DNA of 64,000 bases from contig NZ_JAATWC010000001.1 in the NCBI RefSeq assembly GCF_012979235.1, positions 315,001 to 379,000 on the forward strand, in the 5' to 3' direction. Below are positions 9,191 through 18,047 of this stretch, in pieces. Each line of letters starts with the position of its first letter. Within the stretch, counting starts at the first letter, position 1. The stretch comes from Dissulfurirhabdus thermomarina (GTDB lineage Bacteria > Desulfobacterota > Dissulfuribacteria > Dissulfuribacterales > Dissulfurirhabdaceae). Both the position numbers and the translations under genes were made by a program. The notes beneath the pieces are model-generated. The model was not told where the DNA came from, searched no databases, and saw only the letters and a list, made by a program, of their open reading frames with translations.

Positions 9191-10600
9191 CTAAAATAAT
9201 TCTTTCCTTGATTCCGGCTCGGCCGGGGTGCGGATTCCGGGTGTATCCCGGTTCGCCGACCGGGCCGTCCGGGCGTCCACTTGCCGGGCGAGCTCGGCGA
9301 GGCGGGGCGAGACCCGGACGGGGTAGGCAGGGGCGGGGTCCAGGGACCGCAGGGCGGGAGGGAGCCGGTCCATGGCCTCGAGGGTCCGGGCGCGGATCTC
9401 GTCGAGGGAGGGCGCGGGGAAGAGCCGGCGCCCCGCCCGCATGACGGGCACGAGGAGGGGCGTCCCTTCCAGGTCTTCCTCCTCCAGGCCCACCACGTCC
9501 TCCATCGGCCGGCCCTCGTCGTCGAAGCGTCGGAAGACCTGCTTGCGGCCGGGGAGGGTGGCCTTCCCCTCGGAGCGCTTCCTGCGGGGGACGCCGTCGT
9601 ACTCCTGGAGCTTGTAGGCACAGTCGAGGCTGGGGGCGTCGGCGGAGGTATCGAGGCGCGTCCCGACGCCGAAGCCGTCGATGGGGGCCCCGGCGGCGAG
9701 GAGGCGGGCCAGGGCGGCCTCGTCGAGGTTGCCGCTGGCGAAGATCCGGACGTCGTCGAGACCCGCCGCGTCGAGGATGCGGCGGACCGCGGCGGCGTGG
9801 GCCGCCAGGTCCCCGCTGTCGATCCGCACCCCCCGGACCCGCACGCCGGAGGCCCGGAGCCGGGGGACCAGGGCCGCCACCCGGTGCGCCGCCGCCTCCG
9901 TGTCGTAGGTGTCGATGAGGAGCACGGCGTTTTCGGGCCAGGCCCGGGCGAAGGCCTCGAAGGCGGCCGCTTCGCTCTCGTGCGCCTGGACGAAGGAGTG
10001 GGCCATGGTGCCGAAGACGGGGATCCCGAAGCGGACGCCGGCAAGCACCGTCGAGGTCCCGGAAAGGCCCGCGAGGTAACCGGCCCTGGCGGCCAGCAGC
10101 CCCGCCTCGGCCCCGTGGGCGCGGCGCAGGCCGAAGTCCACCAGGGTCTTTCCTGGAGCCGCGAGCACCACCCGGGCGGCCTTGGAGGCCACGAGGATCT
10201 GGAAATGGAGGAGGTTGATGAGGCGTGTCTCCACGAGTTGGGCCTGGGGCAGGGGGGCCGTCACCCGGAGCACCGGCTCGCCCGGGAAGAAGGGGGTCCC
10301 CTCCGGCAGGGCGTGGACGTCGCCCCGGAACCGGAGGTCTTCGAGGGCCCGGAGGAACGCGTCCCGGAAGCCGCCGAGGCCCCGGAGCGCGTCGATCTCC
10401 TCCGGGGTGAAGGCGAGGCCCTCGAGGAAGTCGAGGACTTGTTCGAGGCCGGCCGCCACGAGGAAGTTCCGGGAGGGGGGCAGGCGCCGCACGAAGAACT
10501 CGAAGACCGCCGTGGCCTCCATGCCCTCCAGGTGGTAGGCCTGGAGCATGGTGAGCTGGTAGAGGTCCGTGAGGAGCGGAGATGCTTCGGGCGGTCTCAT
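9191..10600 (-). CDS. pncB: Nicotinate phosphoribosyltransferase
   Basis: A 469-residue enzyme making nicotinate mononucleotide from nicotinate and PRPP in the Preiss-Handler NAD salvage route. It begins SPLLTDLYQLTMLQAY, the usual family N-terminus. DFGLRRAHG, GTMAHSFV, RIDSGDL and GVGTRLDTS form the barrel active site and phosphate-binding segments. The start overlaps the pncA stop (ATGA), so deamidase and transferase are translated together. The gene ends only 2 nt before the -35 of the metY promoter. Confidence 0.95.
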   Translation of the reverse strand: MRPPEASPLLTDLYQLTMLQAYHLEGMEATAVFEFFVRRLPPSRNFLVAAGLEQVLDFLEGLAFTPEEIDALRGLGGFRDAFLRALEDLRFRGDVHALPEGTPFFPGEPVLRVTAPLPQAQLVETRLINLLHFQILVASKAARVVLAAPGKTLVDFGLRRAHGAEAGLLAARAGYLAGLSGTSTVLAGVRFGIPVFGTMAHSFVQAHESEAAAFEAFARAWPENAVLLIDTYDTEAAAHRVAALVPRLRASGVRVRGVRIDSGDLAAHAAAVRRILDAAGLDDVRIFASGNLDEAALARLLAAGAPIDGFGVGTRLDTSADAPSLDCAYKLQEYDGVPRRKRSEGKATLPGRKQVFRRFDDEGRPMEDVVGLEEEDLEGTPLLVPVMRAGRRLFPAPSLDEIRARTLEAMDRLPPALRSLDPAPAYPVRVSPRLAELARQVDARTARSANRDTPGIRTPAEPESRKELF

Positions 10601-11202
10601 CCGGCGGCCTCCGTTCCACCCAGATCCGTGCTGGCGGCGACGGCGGCCCCGAGCCCGCGCATCTCCTCCAGGGCGCGCTCCCCGGCGCCGGGCTCGGCGT
10701 CCACGGCGCGCATCGCGTCCTGGAGGAGGACCACCTCGTAGCCCAGCTTCCGGGCGTCCTTCACCGTCTCGAGCACGCAGTAGTCGGTGGCGAGCCCGCC
10801 CACGAAGAGGCGCCGGACCTCCAGGGCGCGCAGGTAGTCGTCGAGGTCGGTCCCCTGGAAGCCGGAATAGGCCTCGGTGTCGGGGCGGGTGGCCTTGGAG
10901 ACCACGATGACGTCGGCCGGGAGCTCGAGCCCGTCGGCGAAGTCCGCCCCCGGGTCGCCGGCCACGCAGTGCGGGGGCCAGGGGCCGCCCTGGGCCTGGA
11001 AGGAGACATGCTCCGGGGGGTGCCAGTCGCGGGTGGCGAAGACCGGGCGCCCGGCGGCGCGGAAGGCCCGGAGGCAGCGGTTCATGGCCGGGACGACCGC
11101 GTCCCCTTCCGGGACGGGCAACCGCCCGCCGGGGAGAAAGTCCTTCTGGAGGTCCACGACGAGGAGGGCGTCGCCCTCCCCGATGGAAAGGCCGGATGCC
11201 AT
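10597..11202 (-). CDS. pncA: Nicotinamidase/pyrazinamidase
   Basis: A 201-residue isochorismatase-fold hydrolase deamidating nicotinamide to nicotinate. The catalytic triad is visible: Asp in VVDLQKDF, Lys in VSKATRPDTEAYSGF and Cys in GGLATDYCVLET. Metal ligands lie in DWHPPEH. It feeds pncB, which overlaps its 3' end. A GGAAGAGGC ribosome site precedes the ATG. It diverges from the sulfatase-like gene at 11353 across about 150 bp. Confidence 0.95.
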   Translation of the reverse strand: MASGLSIGEGDALLVVDLQKDFLPGGRLPVPEGDAVVPAMNRCLRAFRAAGRPVFATRDWHPPEHVSFQAQGGPWPPHCVAGDPGADFADGLELPADVIVVSKATRPDTEAYSGFQGTDLDDYLRALEVRRLFVGGLATDYCVLETVKDARKLGYEVVLLQDAMRAVDAEPGAGERALEEMRGLGAAVAASTDLGGTEAAG

Positions 11203-11274
11203 GCCTCTTCCTTACACCATCCGTTCGGGAAAACAAGGGCACGGGGCCGGCGGCCCCGGCGTGTTCCGGCGTCT

Positions 11275-11303
11275 TTGTGATCCCGGCGGCTTCCTGTTAC
11301 ATT
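11275..11303 (+). promoter_or_regulatory. Predicted promoter of the sulfatase-family gene
   Basis: TTGTGA (11275-11280), 17-nt spacer, TACATT (11298-11303). A start near 11310 gives a 5' leader of about 43 nt before the ATG at 11353. Confidence 0.5.
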
Positions 11304-11352
11304 TCGGGGCGGCTCGCCCGGCGCCACGCCGGCGGGCTCTGTGGAGGACGCC

Positions 11353-13260
11353 ATGCATCTAGCGGAGACCAGGGGCGCGGGCCGCTCGGGGGGCGGGCTT
11401 CCGGCCTTTTTCGGTTTCACCTACCTGGCGGTGCTCGGCCTCGCCGCCGCCTACCTCGGCCGGGTCCCGGCCTGGGACCTGCGGACGGTGATGTTCGCCG
11501 CCGGGGCCGTCCCGACCTATGCCGCCTTCTACCTCCTGCCCGCCTTGCTCCTGACCCTCGGGGCATGGGGCGCCGGGCGCCTTGCCGCCCGGCGGGGCCG
11601 GGGTGGGCGCTGGGCCGGGGCCCTCGTGGCCCTCGTGGCGGTGTCCGCCACCGGGTGCACCTCGATCCTCCTCTTCGCCGACCTCTTCATCCACCGGCTC
11701 TACGGGTTCCACCTGAACGGGTTCGTCTGGAATCTCATCCGGACGCCCGGCGGCATCGACTCCCTCGGGGGCGGCGCCGCCACCACGGCGACCTTCGCCG
11801 CCATGGCGGCCGGGTTCTTCCTGTTCCAGGCGGTGCTGCTCGCCGCCGCCCGGCGCCTGCCTCTCCTGGCGGGCTGGCGGCCGGGGCGGCGGACCTTCCG
11901 CTGGGGGCTCGCCGCCCTGGTGCTCCTGTCCGCCGGGGAGCGGGCCACCTACGCGGTGAGTGAATTCCAGGGCCACGCGGGCGTCACCGAGGCGGCCGCC
12001 ACCCTGCCTCTCTACTGCCCCCTCACCATCCACAACCTCGCCCGGCGCCTCGGCTACGAGGTTCCGCGCCGGGCGCGGCTGGCCGTGGAGGTCCGGGCGG
12101 CCCGCCTCGCCTATCCCGCCCGCCCCCTCCGGGTGGAGCCGCCGGCGCACCCGCTCAACGTGGTGGTCCTGGTCGCCGAGTCGCTCCGGGCCGACATGCT
12201 CACCCCCGAGATCATGCCCCGGACCTGGCGATTCGCGGCCCGGGCCCACCGCTTCACCCGGCACTACAGCGGTGGCAACGGCACCCGGATGGCGCTCTTC
12301 TCCCTCTTCTACGGCCTCTACGGTTCCTACTGGTTCCCCTTCCTGGAGCTTCGGCGGGAGCCGGTCTGGATGGAGGTGCTCCGCCGGCAGCGATACCAGT
12401 TCTTCCTCTACACCGGGCAGAGCTTCACCTACCCCGAGCTGGACAAGACCGTCTTCGCCCGGGTGCCCCGGCGCCTCCTCCACCCGACCCCCCCGGGCTA
12501 CGGCTGGGAGCGGGACCGGAAGAACACCGCCGACCTGGTGGCGGCGATCCATGGCCGGGACCGCCGTCGGCCCTTCTTCGCCTTCCTCTTCTTCGAGTCC
12601 ACCCACGCCCGTTACTCCTTCCCGGAGGAGAGCATCATCCGCCGGCCCTACCTCCGGAACTTCAACTACGCCACCATGGACCTCGCCCGGGACATCGGGC
12701 TCATCCGGAACCGCTACGTCAACGCCGCCCACCACGTGGACGGGCAGGTGGGCCGGATCCTCGACGCCCTCGAGCGGGAGGGCCTTCTCAAGGACACCAT
12801 GGTCGTCATCACCGGCGACCACGGGGAAGAATTCATGGAGAAGGGCCACTGGGGGCACAACTCGGAGTTCACCGAGGAGCAGACCCGGGTGCCCCTGGTG
12901 CTCTGGGTGCCCGGGACGGGGAGCGGCACCGTGGACCGGATGACCAGCCACCTGGACGTCGCGCCCACGCTGCTGCCGCGGCTCGGGGTCCGCAACCCCG
13001 CCTCGGACTACAGCCTGGGCTTCGACCTCCTGGGCCCGCGGCGGCGGACTTACACGGTGATCTGCGACTGGGACCGGGTGGCCTACGTGGGAATGGACTA
13101 CAAGGCGGTGATCCCGGTGAAGACCTCGGCCCTCATGCGCAACCGCGTCACCACCGCCGACGACCGGCCGCTCCCGGATGCCGCCACCTTCCTCTCGGGG
13201 CACCGGGACGTCCTCGTCCGGCTCATGCAGGAACTCCGCCGTTTCCAGCGGCAGGGATGA
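11353..13260 (+). CDS. Membrane-anchored sulfatase-family protein (YejM/phosphoethanolamine transferase-like)
   Basis: A 635-residue inner-membrane protein with about five hydrophobic segments in the first 210 residues and a periplasmic alkaline-phosphatase-fold domain after that. The fold is shown by VLVAESLRADM (metal and nucleophile region), HYSGGNGTRMALFSLFYG, VVITGDHGEEF and KGHWGHNSEFTEEQTRVPL. In this clan the N-terminal nucleophile is Thr or Ser/Cys; here GNGTR carries a plausible Thr. YejM/LtaS-like relatives act on envelope lipids or in signalling without sulfatase activity. The ATG at 11353 was chosen over the upstream GTG because GGAGG lies five bases before it. Substrate unknown. 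Confidence 0.85.
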   Translation: MHLAETRGAGRSGGGLPAFFGFTYLAVLGLAAAYLGRVPAWDLRTVMFAAGAVPTYAAFYLLPALLLTLGAWGAGRLAARRGRGGRWAGALVALVAVSATGCTSILLFADLFIHRLYGFHLNGFVWNLIRTPGGIDSLGGGAATTATFAAMAAGFFLFQAVLLAAARRLPLLAGWRPGRRTFRWGLAALVLLSAGERATYAVSEFQGHAGVTEAAATLPLYCPLTIHNLARRLGYEVPRRARLAVEVRAARLAYPARPLRVEPPAHPLNVVVLVAESLRADMLTPEIMPRTWRFAARAHRFTRHYSGGNGTRMALFSLFYGLYGSYWFPFLELRREPVWMEVLRRQRYQFFLYTGQSFTYPELDKTVFARVPRRLLHPTPPGYGWERDRKNTADLVAAIHGRDRRRPFFAFLFFESTHARYSFPEESIIRRPYLRNFNYATMDLARDIGLIRNRYVNAAHHVDGQVGRILDALEREGLLKDTMVVITGDHGEEFMEKGHWGHNSEFTEEQTRVPLVLWVPGTGSGTVDRMTSHLDVAPTLLPRLGVRNPASDYSLGFDLLGPRRRTYTVICDWDRVAYVGMDYKAVIPVKTSALMRNRVTTADDRPLPDAATFLSGHRDVLVRLMQELRRFQRQG

Positions 13261-13284
13261 GACCGCCGCCCCGGCGGCCGGGGC

Positions 13285-13647
13285 TCAGGCGGCCAGGCGC
13301 TCCCGGAGCCAGTCCTGGAGGCGGGCGTTCAGGGCGTGGACGCCGACCCCGGGCCGGCGGCCGGCCTCCCGGACGGCCTCGGCGAAGAGGGGCTCGGGCA
13401 CGGGAACCTTGGCGAGTTCCTCGACGCCCTTGGAGTCGCGGCGCAGCAGCGTCACCTGGGGCGGACGCTCCCAGTCGTAGATGACGAAGTAGAGGGAGGA
13501 CTCGTTCGCTCCCCGGACGAAGTCCTTTCCCCGGGTCCAGCCGGCCCCCCACTCGAGGTACATGTCCACGGCCTTCTCCGGCGTCATGGACCAGTCGATC
13601 TCGTTGACGAGGCGGCGGTCTTGGCGGAGTGCGTCGATGTGCATCAT
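13285..13647 (-). CDS. DVU0772-like conserved small protein of unknown function
   Basis: A 120-residue soluble protein with IDWSMTPEKAVDMYLEWG near the N-terminus and YFVIYDWERPPQVTLLRR in the middle. This pattern resembles a family seen in sulfate-reducing Desulfobacterota (named after DVU0772 of Desulfovibrio). I recognise no catalytic motif. It stands alone, convergent with the sulfatase-like gene, behind its own promoter and a leader of about 70 nt. An AAGGAA site precedes the tandem ATGATG start. Confidence 0.75.
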   Translation of the reverse strand: MMHIDALRQDRRLVNEIDWSMTPEKAVDMYLEWGAGWTRGKDFVRGANESSLYFVIYDWERPPQVTLLRRDSKGVEELAKVPVPEPLFAEAVREAGRRPGVGVHALNARLQDWLRERLAA

Positions 13648-13722
13648 GGCGGGATTCCTTTCCTTGTGCCCCGGAGGGCGGCGGGCGGATAGAATAGATT
13701 CAGAAATAGTAATCTTTTTTAA

Positions 13723-13751
13723 TTAGTAATGTCTCTGTCGCGGTGGGTCAA
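13723..13751 (-). promoter_or_regulatory. Predicted promoter of the DVU0772-like gene
   Basis: TTGACC (13751-13746), 17-nt spacer, TACTAA (13728-13723), in an AT-rich patch that stands out in this GC-rich DNA. The predicted 5' leader of about 70 nt carries A/T runs. Confidence 0.5.
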
Positions 13752-13782
13752 CCCGGGTGCCCGGGCCGGGCGGCCTGAAGGG

Positions 13783-14835
13783 TCATTCGTGGTAGAGGGG
13801 GCTTTCGAGGTAGGAACGGCGGGCGTGGCGAACCAGCACCATGAGGACGGCGGCGGCCGGGATGGCCACGAGGACGCCGAAGAAACCGAAGAGCTGCCCC
13901 CCGGCCAGCACCGCGAAGATCACCACCACCGGGTGGAGCCCCACCCGGTCGCCCACGAGGACGGGGGTGAGGACGGTTCCCTCGAGGAGCTGGCCCACGG
14001 CGAAGACGCCGGTCACGTAGAGGAGGTGGGCCAGGTCGTGGTATTGGACCAGGGCCGCGGCCCCGGCGGCGAGGATCCCCAGGGCGAAGCCGAGGTAGGG
14101 GACGAAGCTCACGAGCCCGGCCGTGATCCCGATGAGGAGGGCCAGTTCCAGCCCCGCGAGGTGGAGCCCGATGGAATAGACCGCGGCCAGGGCCAGCATG
14201 ACCAGGAGCTGGCCCTTCAGGAAGGCCCCGAGGACCTCGTCCGCCTCCCGGGCGAGGGCCGCCACGGTGGGCGCCGCCCGCCGCGGGAGCAGGGCGTGGA
14301 GGTCCGCGAGCAGCCGGTCCCAGTCCCGAAGGAGGTAGAAGGTCACCACCGGGATCAGCACGAGGTTCCCGATGGCGGCCAGGAGGGCCATCCCGGACCG
14401 GGAGACCGAGGAGAGGACCCGGACGGCGAGGCCGCCGGCCTGCCGCCAGTGCGCGGCCAGGGCCTCCTGGATCGCCCCGGCGTCCGGGAGGGCCGCGGGC
14501 AGGCCGAGTCGGTGGGCGAGCCACGGGAGCGCCGTCTCCCGCGCCCAGGCCAGCACCGCGGGGAGGCGCCGGGCCAGGGCCGCCGCCTGGCGCTCCAGCA
14601 ACGGCACCAGGACCAGGACGAGGGCCAGGAAGGCCAGGACGATCACGGCGAAGACCAGCGCCACGGCCAGGGTCCTCGGGACCCGCCGGCGTTCCATGGC
14701 GTCCACCGCCGGGTCGCCGAGGTAGGCGAGGAGCGCCGAGACCAGGAACGGGGTGAGGACCGGGGCGAGAAGGTGCGCCAGCCAGGCCGCCCCCAGGCCC
14801 ACCGCCAGGAAGAACCACCGCCGGGAGTCGCTCAT
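13783..14835 (-). CDS. AI-2E family (PerM-type) membrane permease
   Basis: A 350-residue polytopic membrane protein of the AI-2E/UPF0118 family: two N-terminal hydrophobic segments, a central soluble stretch (residues about 85-145), then five or more C-terminal segments. FVPYLGFALGILAA and LEGTVLTPVLVGDRVGLHP match the family C-terminal signature. Members export small molecules or Na+/H+; the substrate here cannot be read. The ATG overlaps the recD2 stop (ATGA), so it is translated with the helicase. A second family member lies at 50054-51190. Confidence 0.9.
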   Translation of the reverse strand: MSDSRRWFFLAVGLGAAWLAHLLAPVLTPFLVSALLAYLGDPAVDAMERRRVPRTLAVALVFAVIVLAFLALVLVLVPLLERQAAALARRLPAVLAWARETALPWLAHRLGLPAALPDAGAIQEALAAHWRQAGGLAVRVLSSVSRSGMALLAAIGNLVLIPVVTFYLLRDWDRLLADLHALLPRRAAPTVAALAREADEVLGAFLKGQLLVMLALAAVYSIGLHLAGLELALLIGITAGLVSFVPYLGFALGILAAGAAALVQYHDLAHLLYVTGVFAVGQLLEGTVLTPVLVGDRVGLHPVVVIFAVLAGGQLFGFFGVLVAIPAAAVLMVLVRHARRSYLESPLYHE

Positions 14836-17186
14836 GGGATCGGGACCTCCCGCGCCGCCGCCCGCCCGAGCCAGGTCCGCCGCCGCGCGCTCTCCACGTT
14901 GGTGCAGGCGCGTTTCAGGGCGTAGCGTTGCCCCACCAGGTAGGCCTTTTCCTCCGCCCGGGTGATCGCGGTGTAGAACCACTTGTTGTTCAACATGATG
15001 AAGTGGGAGTTGGTGAGGGGGATGGCCACCACCCGGTACTGGGCCCCCTGGGCCTTGTGGACCGTGAGGGCGAAGGCGGGCTCGACGATGTCCCCGAGGT
15101 GGTCGAAGTCGTAGGCCACCACGATCCGCTCCGGGTAGACCACGTAGAACTCCTGGGCCTCCGGGTCGACCCGCGCCACGAGGCCCACGTTCCCGTTGAA
15201 GACCCGCCGGAAGCCGCCCCCGCTGAAGGTCTTCCCGGCGCGGGCGAAGTCGGCCCAGGCCATCACCGCCATGTCGCGGTTCTGGAGGTGGACCACCTTG
15301 TCCCCTTCCTTCAGGGTGAGACCCGCCCGCTGGAAGGAGGCGCCCGGGCCGGGGTTCAGGATCTCGCGGAGGCGGGCGTTGAGGTTCTCCGTCCCGAGCT
15401 GGCCCACCCGCATGGGGGTGAGCACCTGGAAGTCCCAGACGGGGTGGGTGAGCCGGTCGCGCCAGTCCCGGGCCAGTTCGCAGATCCGCTCCAGGATGGC
15501 CTGGTTGTTCTCTTCCCGGAAGCGCTTGAGCTCGGCCTCGGTGTGGCGGGCCTTGAGCGCGTAGATGTTGTGCCGTTCCACCGGTTCGAAGGCGAAGTCG
15601 CGCCAGCCCTGCGCCTCGACCCCCTCCGGGATTCGGCCCCGGCGGATCTCGTTGGCGAAGAGGGCGAGGACGCTCTCCGGGCTCTGGCGGTAGATCCGGG
15701 TGAGGTGGACGGCGGGGACGAGCCCGAGGTCGAGGACGTCGCCGAAGACGTTGCCCGCCCCGATGGGCGGCAGCTGGGCCGGGTCGCCCACCATGAGGAA
15801 GAGCGTTCCGGGCCGGAGGGATCGGGCCAGCCGGTAGAAGAGGGGGAGGTTCACCATGGAGGCCTCGTCGAGGACCACCACCCGGTGGGGCAGGGGGTTG
15901 TCCGGCCCGTGCTCGAAGCGGCCCTCTCCCTGGTACTTGAGGAGGCTGTGGATGGTGAAGGCCTCGTAGCCCGTGGCCTTTCGGAGCCGGGCGGAGGCCA
16001 TGCCCGTGAAGGCGCAGCAGACGATCTCCTCCGGGGCGGCCAGGCGGCCGGCGAGGAGATCCAGAACGGCCCGGCAGACGGTGGTCTTGCCGGTGCCGGC
16101 GTAGCCGGCCAGGGCGAAGACGGTGGCGGGCTCGGTGGCCGTCCGGACGAGGATCTCCCTTTGCTCCGGGGCGAACTCGATGCGGTGGCGGGCCTCGAAG
16201 TCCGCGATGAAGCGCTCCACGGCGGCGGCCTCGAGTACCGGGCGGTCACCGGCCCGCGCCCGCTCGGCGAAGAAGTCGCGGAGCCAGTCTTCCATGTGCC
16301 GGAGACCGGAAAGGCCCGTCTCGCCCCCCGGCCCCCGCACCAGGGTCCCGTCGGCCACCATGGCGGCCGCCGCCTCGTCCACCGGGGCGGCGGTGTCGTC
16401 CCCGTCGCCGAGGACCTCCGCCGCCGCGGCCCGGAGCTCGTCGGCCGTGAGATACGAGTGCCCGGCCTCCTCGGCGGCCTTCACCAGCACGTGGTTGAGG
16501 GCGGCGCGGACCCGGGCCGGGTCCCCGGGCGGGACCCCGAGGGCCATGGCGATGCGGTCCGCGGTGCGGAACCCGATGCCCCGGACCTCGGTGAGCCGGT
16601 AGGGATCGGCCCGGACCACGGCGGCGGCCTCGTCCCCGAAGTGGTTGTAGATCCGGATGAGGAGGTTGGGGGTGACGCCCCCTTCGGCGCCGCCGAGGAC
16701 CTTGGAGAGGGCCTTGAGGTTCTTGAACTTTCGCCAGGAGCGGAGGATGAGCTCGAGCCGCCGCTCCTTGATGCCCTTGACGTTCAGGAGGCGGGCCGGG
16801 TCCTCGTCGAGGATCCGGACGAGGGCCTCCTCCCCGAAACGGTCGAGGAGCTGGCGCGCCAGCTTCGGCCCCAGGCCCTTGACCACCTTGGAGAGGAAGA
16901 AGAGGAGATCGCCCCCGCACGCCGTGCACCGGGTGAAGGCGAACTGGCGGCCGTACTTGTTCACGGTCCATGCGCCGCGGAAGCGGAACTCCGCCCCGGC
17001 CAGGCCCGCCCCGCCCGCCAGCTCCGGGACGACCCCCGTGGCCGTAAAACGCGCGCCCCGGGGAGGGCGCACCTGGAGGACGGCAAACCCCGTCTCCGGC
17101 GAGGCGTAGGTCACGCGTTCGACCCGGCCCTCCAAGGTGATCTCCGGCTCCCGGGGCGCCGTGGCCCCGCTCTCCGCCCCAGCCAT
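14832..17186 (-). CDS. recD2: ATP-dependent RecD2-like DNA helicase
   Basis: A 784-residue SF1B 5'-3' helicase. An OB-like N-terminus is followed by helix-hairpin-helix repeats (VKGIKERRLELILRSWRKF, VRGIGFRTADRIA). The motor has Walker A GYAGTGKTT (Lys about 367), Walker B LDEASMV, VGDPAQLPPIGAGNV, and the C-terminal ALTVHKAQGAQY and YTAITRAEEKAYLVG. This is the free-standing RecD2, not the RecBCD subunit. No Shine-Dalgarno precedes the ATG at 17186, but a -10-like hexamer lies exactly 7 nt upstream, suggesting a leaderless transcript. An ATG at 17222 is the alternative. Confidence 0.93.
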   Translation of the reverse strand: MAGAESGATAPREPEITLEGRVERVTYASPETGFAVLQVRPPRGARFTATGVVPELAGGAGLAGAEFRFRGAWTVNKYGRQFAFTRCTACGGDLLFFLSKVVKGLGPKLARQLLDRFGEEALVRILDEDPARLLNVKGIKERRLELILRSWRKFKNLKALSKVLGGAEGGVTPNLLIRIYNHFGDEAAAVVRADPYRLTEVRGIGFRTADRIAMALGVPPGDPARVRAALNHVLVKAAEEAGHSYLTADELRAAAAEVLGDGDDTAAPVDEAAAAMVADGTLVRGPGGETGLSGLRHMEDWLRDFFAERARAGDRPVLEAAAVERFIADFEARHRIEFAPEQREILVRTATEPATVFALAGYAGTGKTTVCRAVLDLLAGRLAAPEEIVCCAFTGMASARLRKATGYEAFTIHSLLKYQGEGRFEHGPDNPLPHRVVVLDEASMVNLPLFYRLARSLRPGTLFLMVGDPAQLPPIGAGNVFGDVLDLGLVPAVHLTRIYRQSPESVLALFANEIRRGRIPEGVEAQGWRDFAFEPVERHNIYALKARHTEAELKRFREENNQAILERICELARDWRDRLTHPVWDFQVLTPMRVGQLGTENLNARLREILNPGPGASFQRAGLTLKEGDKVVHLQNRDMAVMAWADFARAGKTFSGGGFRRVFNGNVGLVARVDPEAQEFYVVYPERIVVAYDFDHLGDIVEPAFALTVHKAQGAQYRVVAIPLTNSHFIMLNNKWFYTAITRAEEKAYLVGQRYALKRACTNVESARRRTWLGRAAAREVPIP

Positions 17187-17193
17187 GGAAGAC

Positions 17194-17222
17194 AGGATAG
17201 AGCAAAACGCCGGGCCTGTCAT
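17194..17222 (-). promoter_or_regulatory. Predicted recD2 promoter giving a leaderless mRNA
   Basis: ATGACA (17222-17217), 17-nt spacer, TATCCT (17199-17194), then 7 nt to the A of the ATG at 17186. The distance fits transcription starting at the first base of the start codon, which agrees with the missing ribosome-binding site. Confidence 0.45.
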
Positions 17223-17696
17223 GGCCGTGGAGATTTTGACGGCCCGGCGGCCGGGGCGTCATTTCCCCGGGGTGCGGCCGGCGCCGGCGGACCCGGCTCG
17301 GGCGGGCCGCGGCCGCCATCGAGGCGTGATGGCCGCGGCGAAAAGGTTTCAGGGCAGATGGCGCAACAGAGATCGGCAAATGCACGGCATGGGGGTGTCG
17401 AGGAATGAGGAATGCTTGGCGCCGCCGCAATGACGAGGGCATCCGAGGCAGCACAGCAGTCGGCGTATTTTGCGACGCCATCAAGTTTCCATCGCGGGAT
17501 GTCGATAATACCTCCATGAACCGCCGAAGGGCGGAAACCGCTGCGGCGAGGAGGTCTTCCGGGGATGCACGGTTCTTGCTTTCCGTCCAGGGGACAGGGT
17601 CACCCGGCCGGGACACACGTCCTCGACTCCGGGTGCAGGCAGGGTTTCGAATTCGGTGGCCGATTTCACAACGTCTTGGGGAAAGGGGGTGAACTC
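17223..17696 (+). other. Intergenic stretch between recD2 and the cytochrome gene
   Basis: About 470 bp between divergent genes. It holds one copy of the 127-bp dispersed repeat (17357-17482) and a TAATAC hexamer at 17506-17511 with no matching -35. Short frames here have no coding signature, and I see no structured RNA. The promoter for the 17697 gene is presumably within it but not identified. Confidence 0.6.
17357..17482 (+). repeat. Dispersed repeat copy A (about 127 bp, inverted ends)
   Basis: Copy A of a repeat also found at 19732-19858 (opposite strand) and 63502-63628. It starts GATGGC and ends TTTTGCGACGCCATC; shared internal blocks are CGCCGCAATGACGAGGGCAT and ATCCGAGGCA. The ends are roughly inverted (GATGGC...GCCATC) and the halves are partly self-complementary, as in a MITE-like or hairpin-forming element. 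It encodes nothing. Confidence 0.8.
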
Positions 17697-17999
17697 GTGA
17701 GGAAGAGCCTGATTCTCGCGGTGCTCGGGGTCATGCTGACCGCCGCCGGCGCCATGGCCGGCCCGGCGGATCTCTTCGTGAAGACCTGCGGGCAGTGCCA
17801 CGTCAAGGGAGGGCAGGCCCCGCCGGTGAACCCGGCGGACAAGGCTATGTCGGTCTGGGAGAAGTACTTCAGGCGAGGCCGGCACCCGGTGGATCTTTCC
17901 GGAAAGATCAGCTCGGACCAGCTCCAGATCGTCGTCGAGTATCTCAAGGACCACGCGGCCGACAGTGACCAGCCGCTGGCGGCGGTCATCCCGAAGTAG
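17697..17999 (+). CDS. Small periplasmic monoheme c-type cytochrome
   Basis: A 100-residue protein with a signal peptide (MRKSLILAVLGVMLTAAGAM, cleavage after AMA) and one heme site, CGQCH at about residue 36. No second CXXCH is present; the distal ligand may be a Met (AMSVW) but this is unsure. The GTG start at 17697 has AGGGGGTG upstream. It lies 48 nt before the DUF3373 porin gene and probably shares its transcript, so it may shuttle electrons to or near an outer-membrane complex. Ext-type clusters in Geobacter relatives also pair small cytochromes with such porins. Confidence 0.88.
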   Translation: MRKSLILAVLGVMLTAAGAMAGPADLFVKTCGQCHVKGGQAPPVNPADKAMSVWEKYFRRGRHPVDLSGKISSDQLQIVVEYLKDHAADSDQPLAAVIPK

Positions 18000-18047
18000 G
18001 GGCGGCCACGCGCGGCTACGCAGCAACGAAATGCGGGAGGATATGAA

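Noticed and set aside
17223-17696. A tRNA or small RNA gene in the recD2-cytochrome gap
   Set aside because: No cloverleaf, no terminator and no promoter pair; the conserved-looking part is the dispersed repeat.
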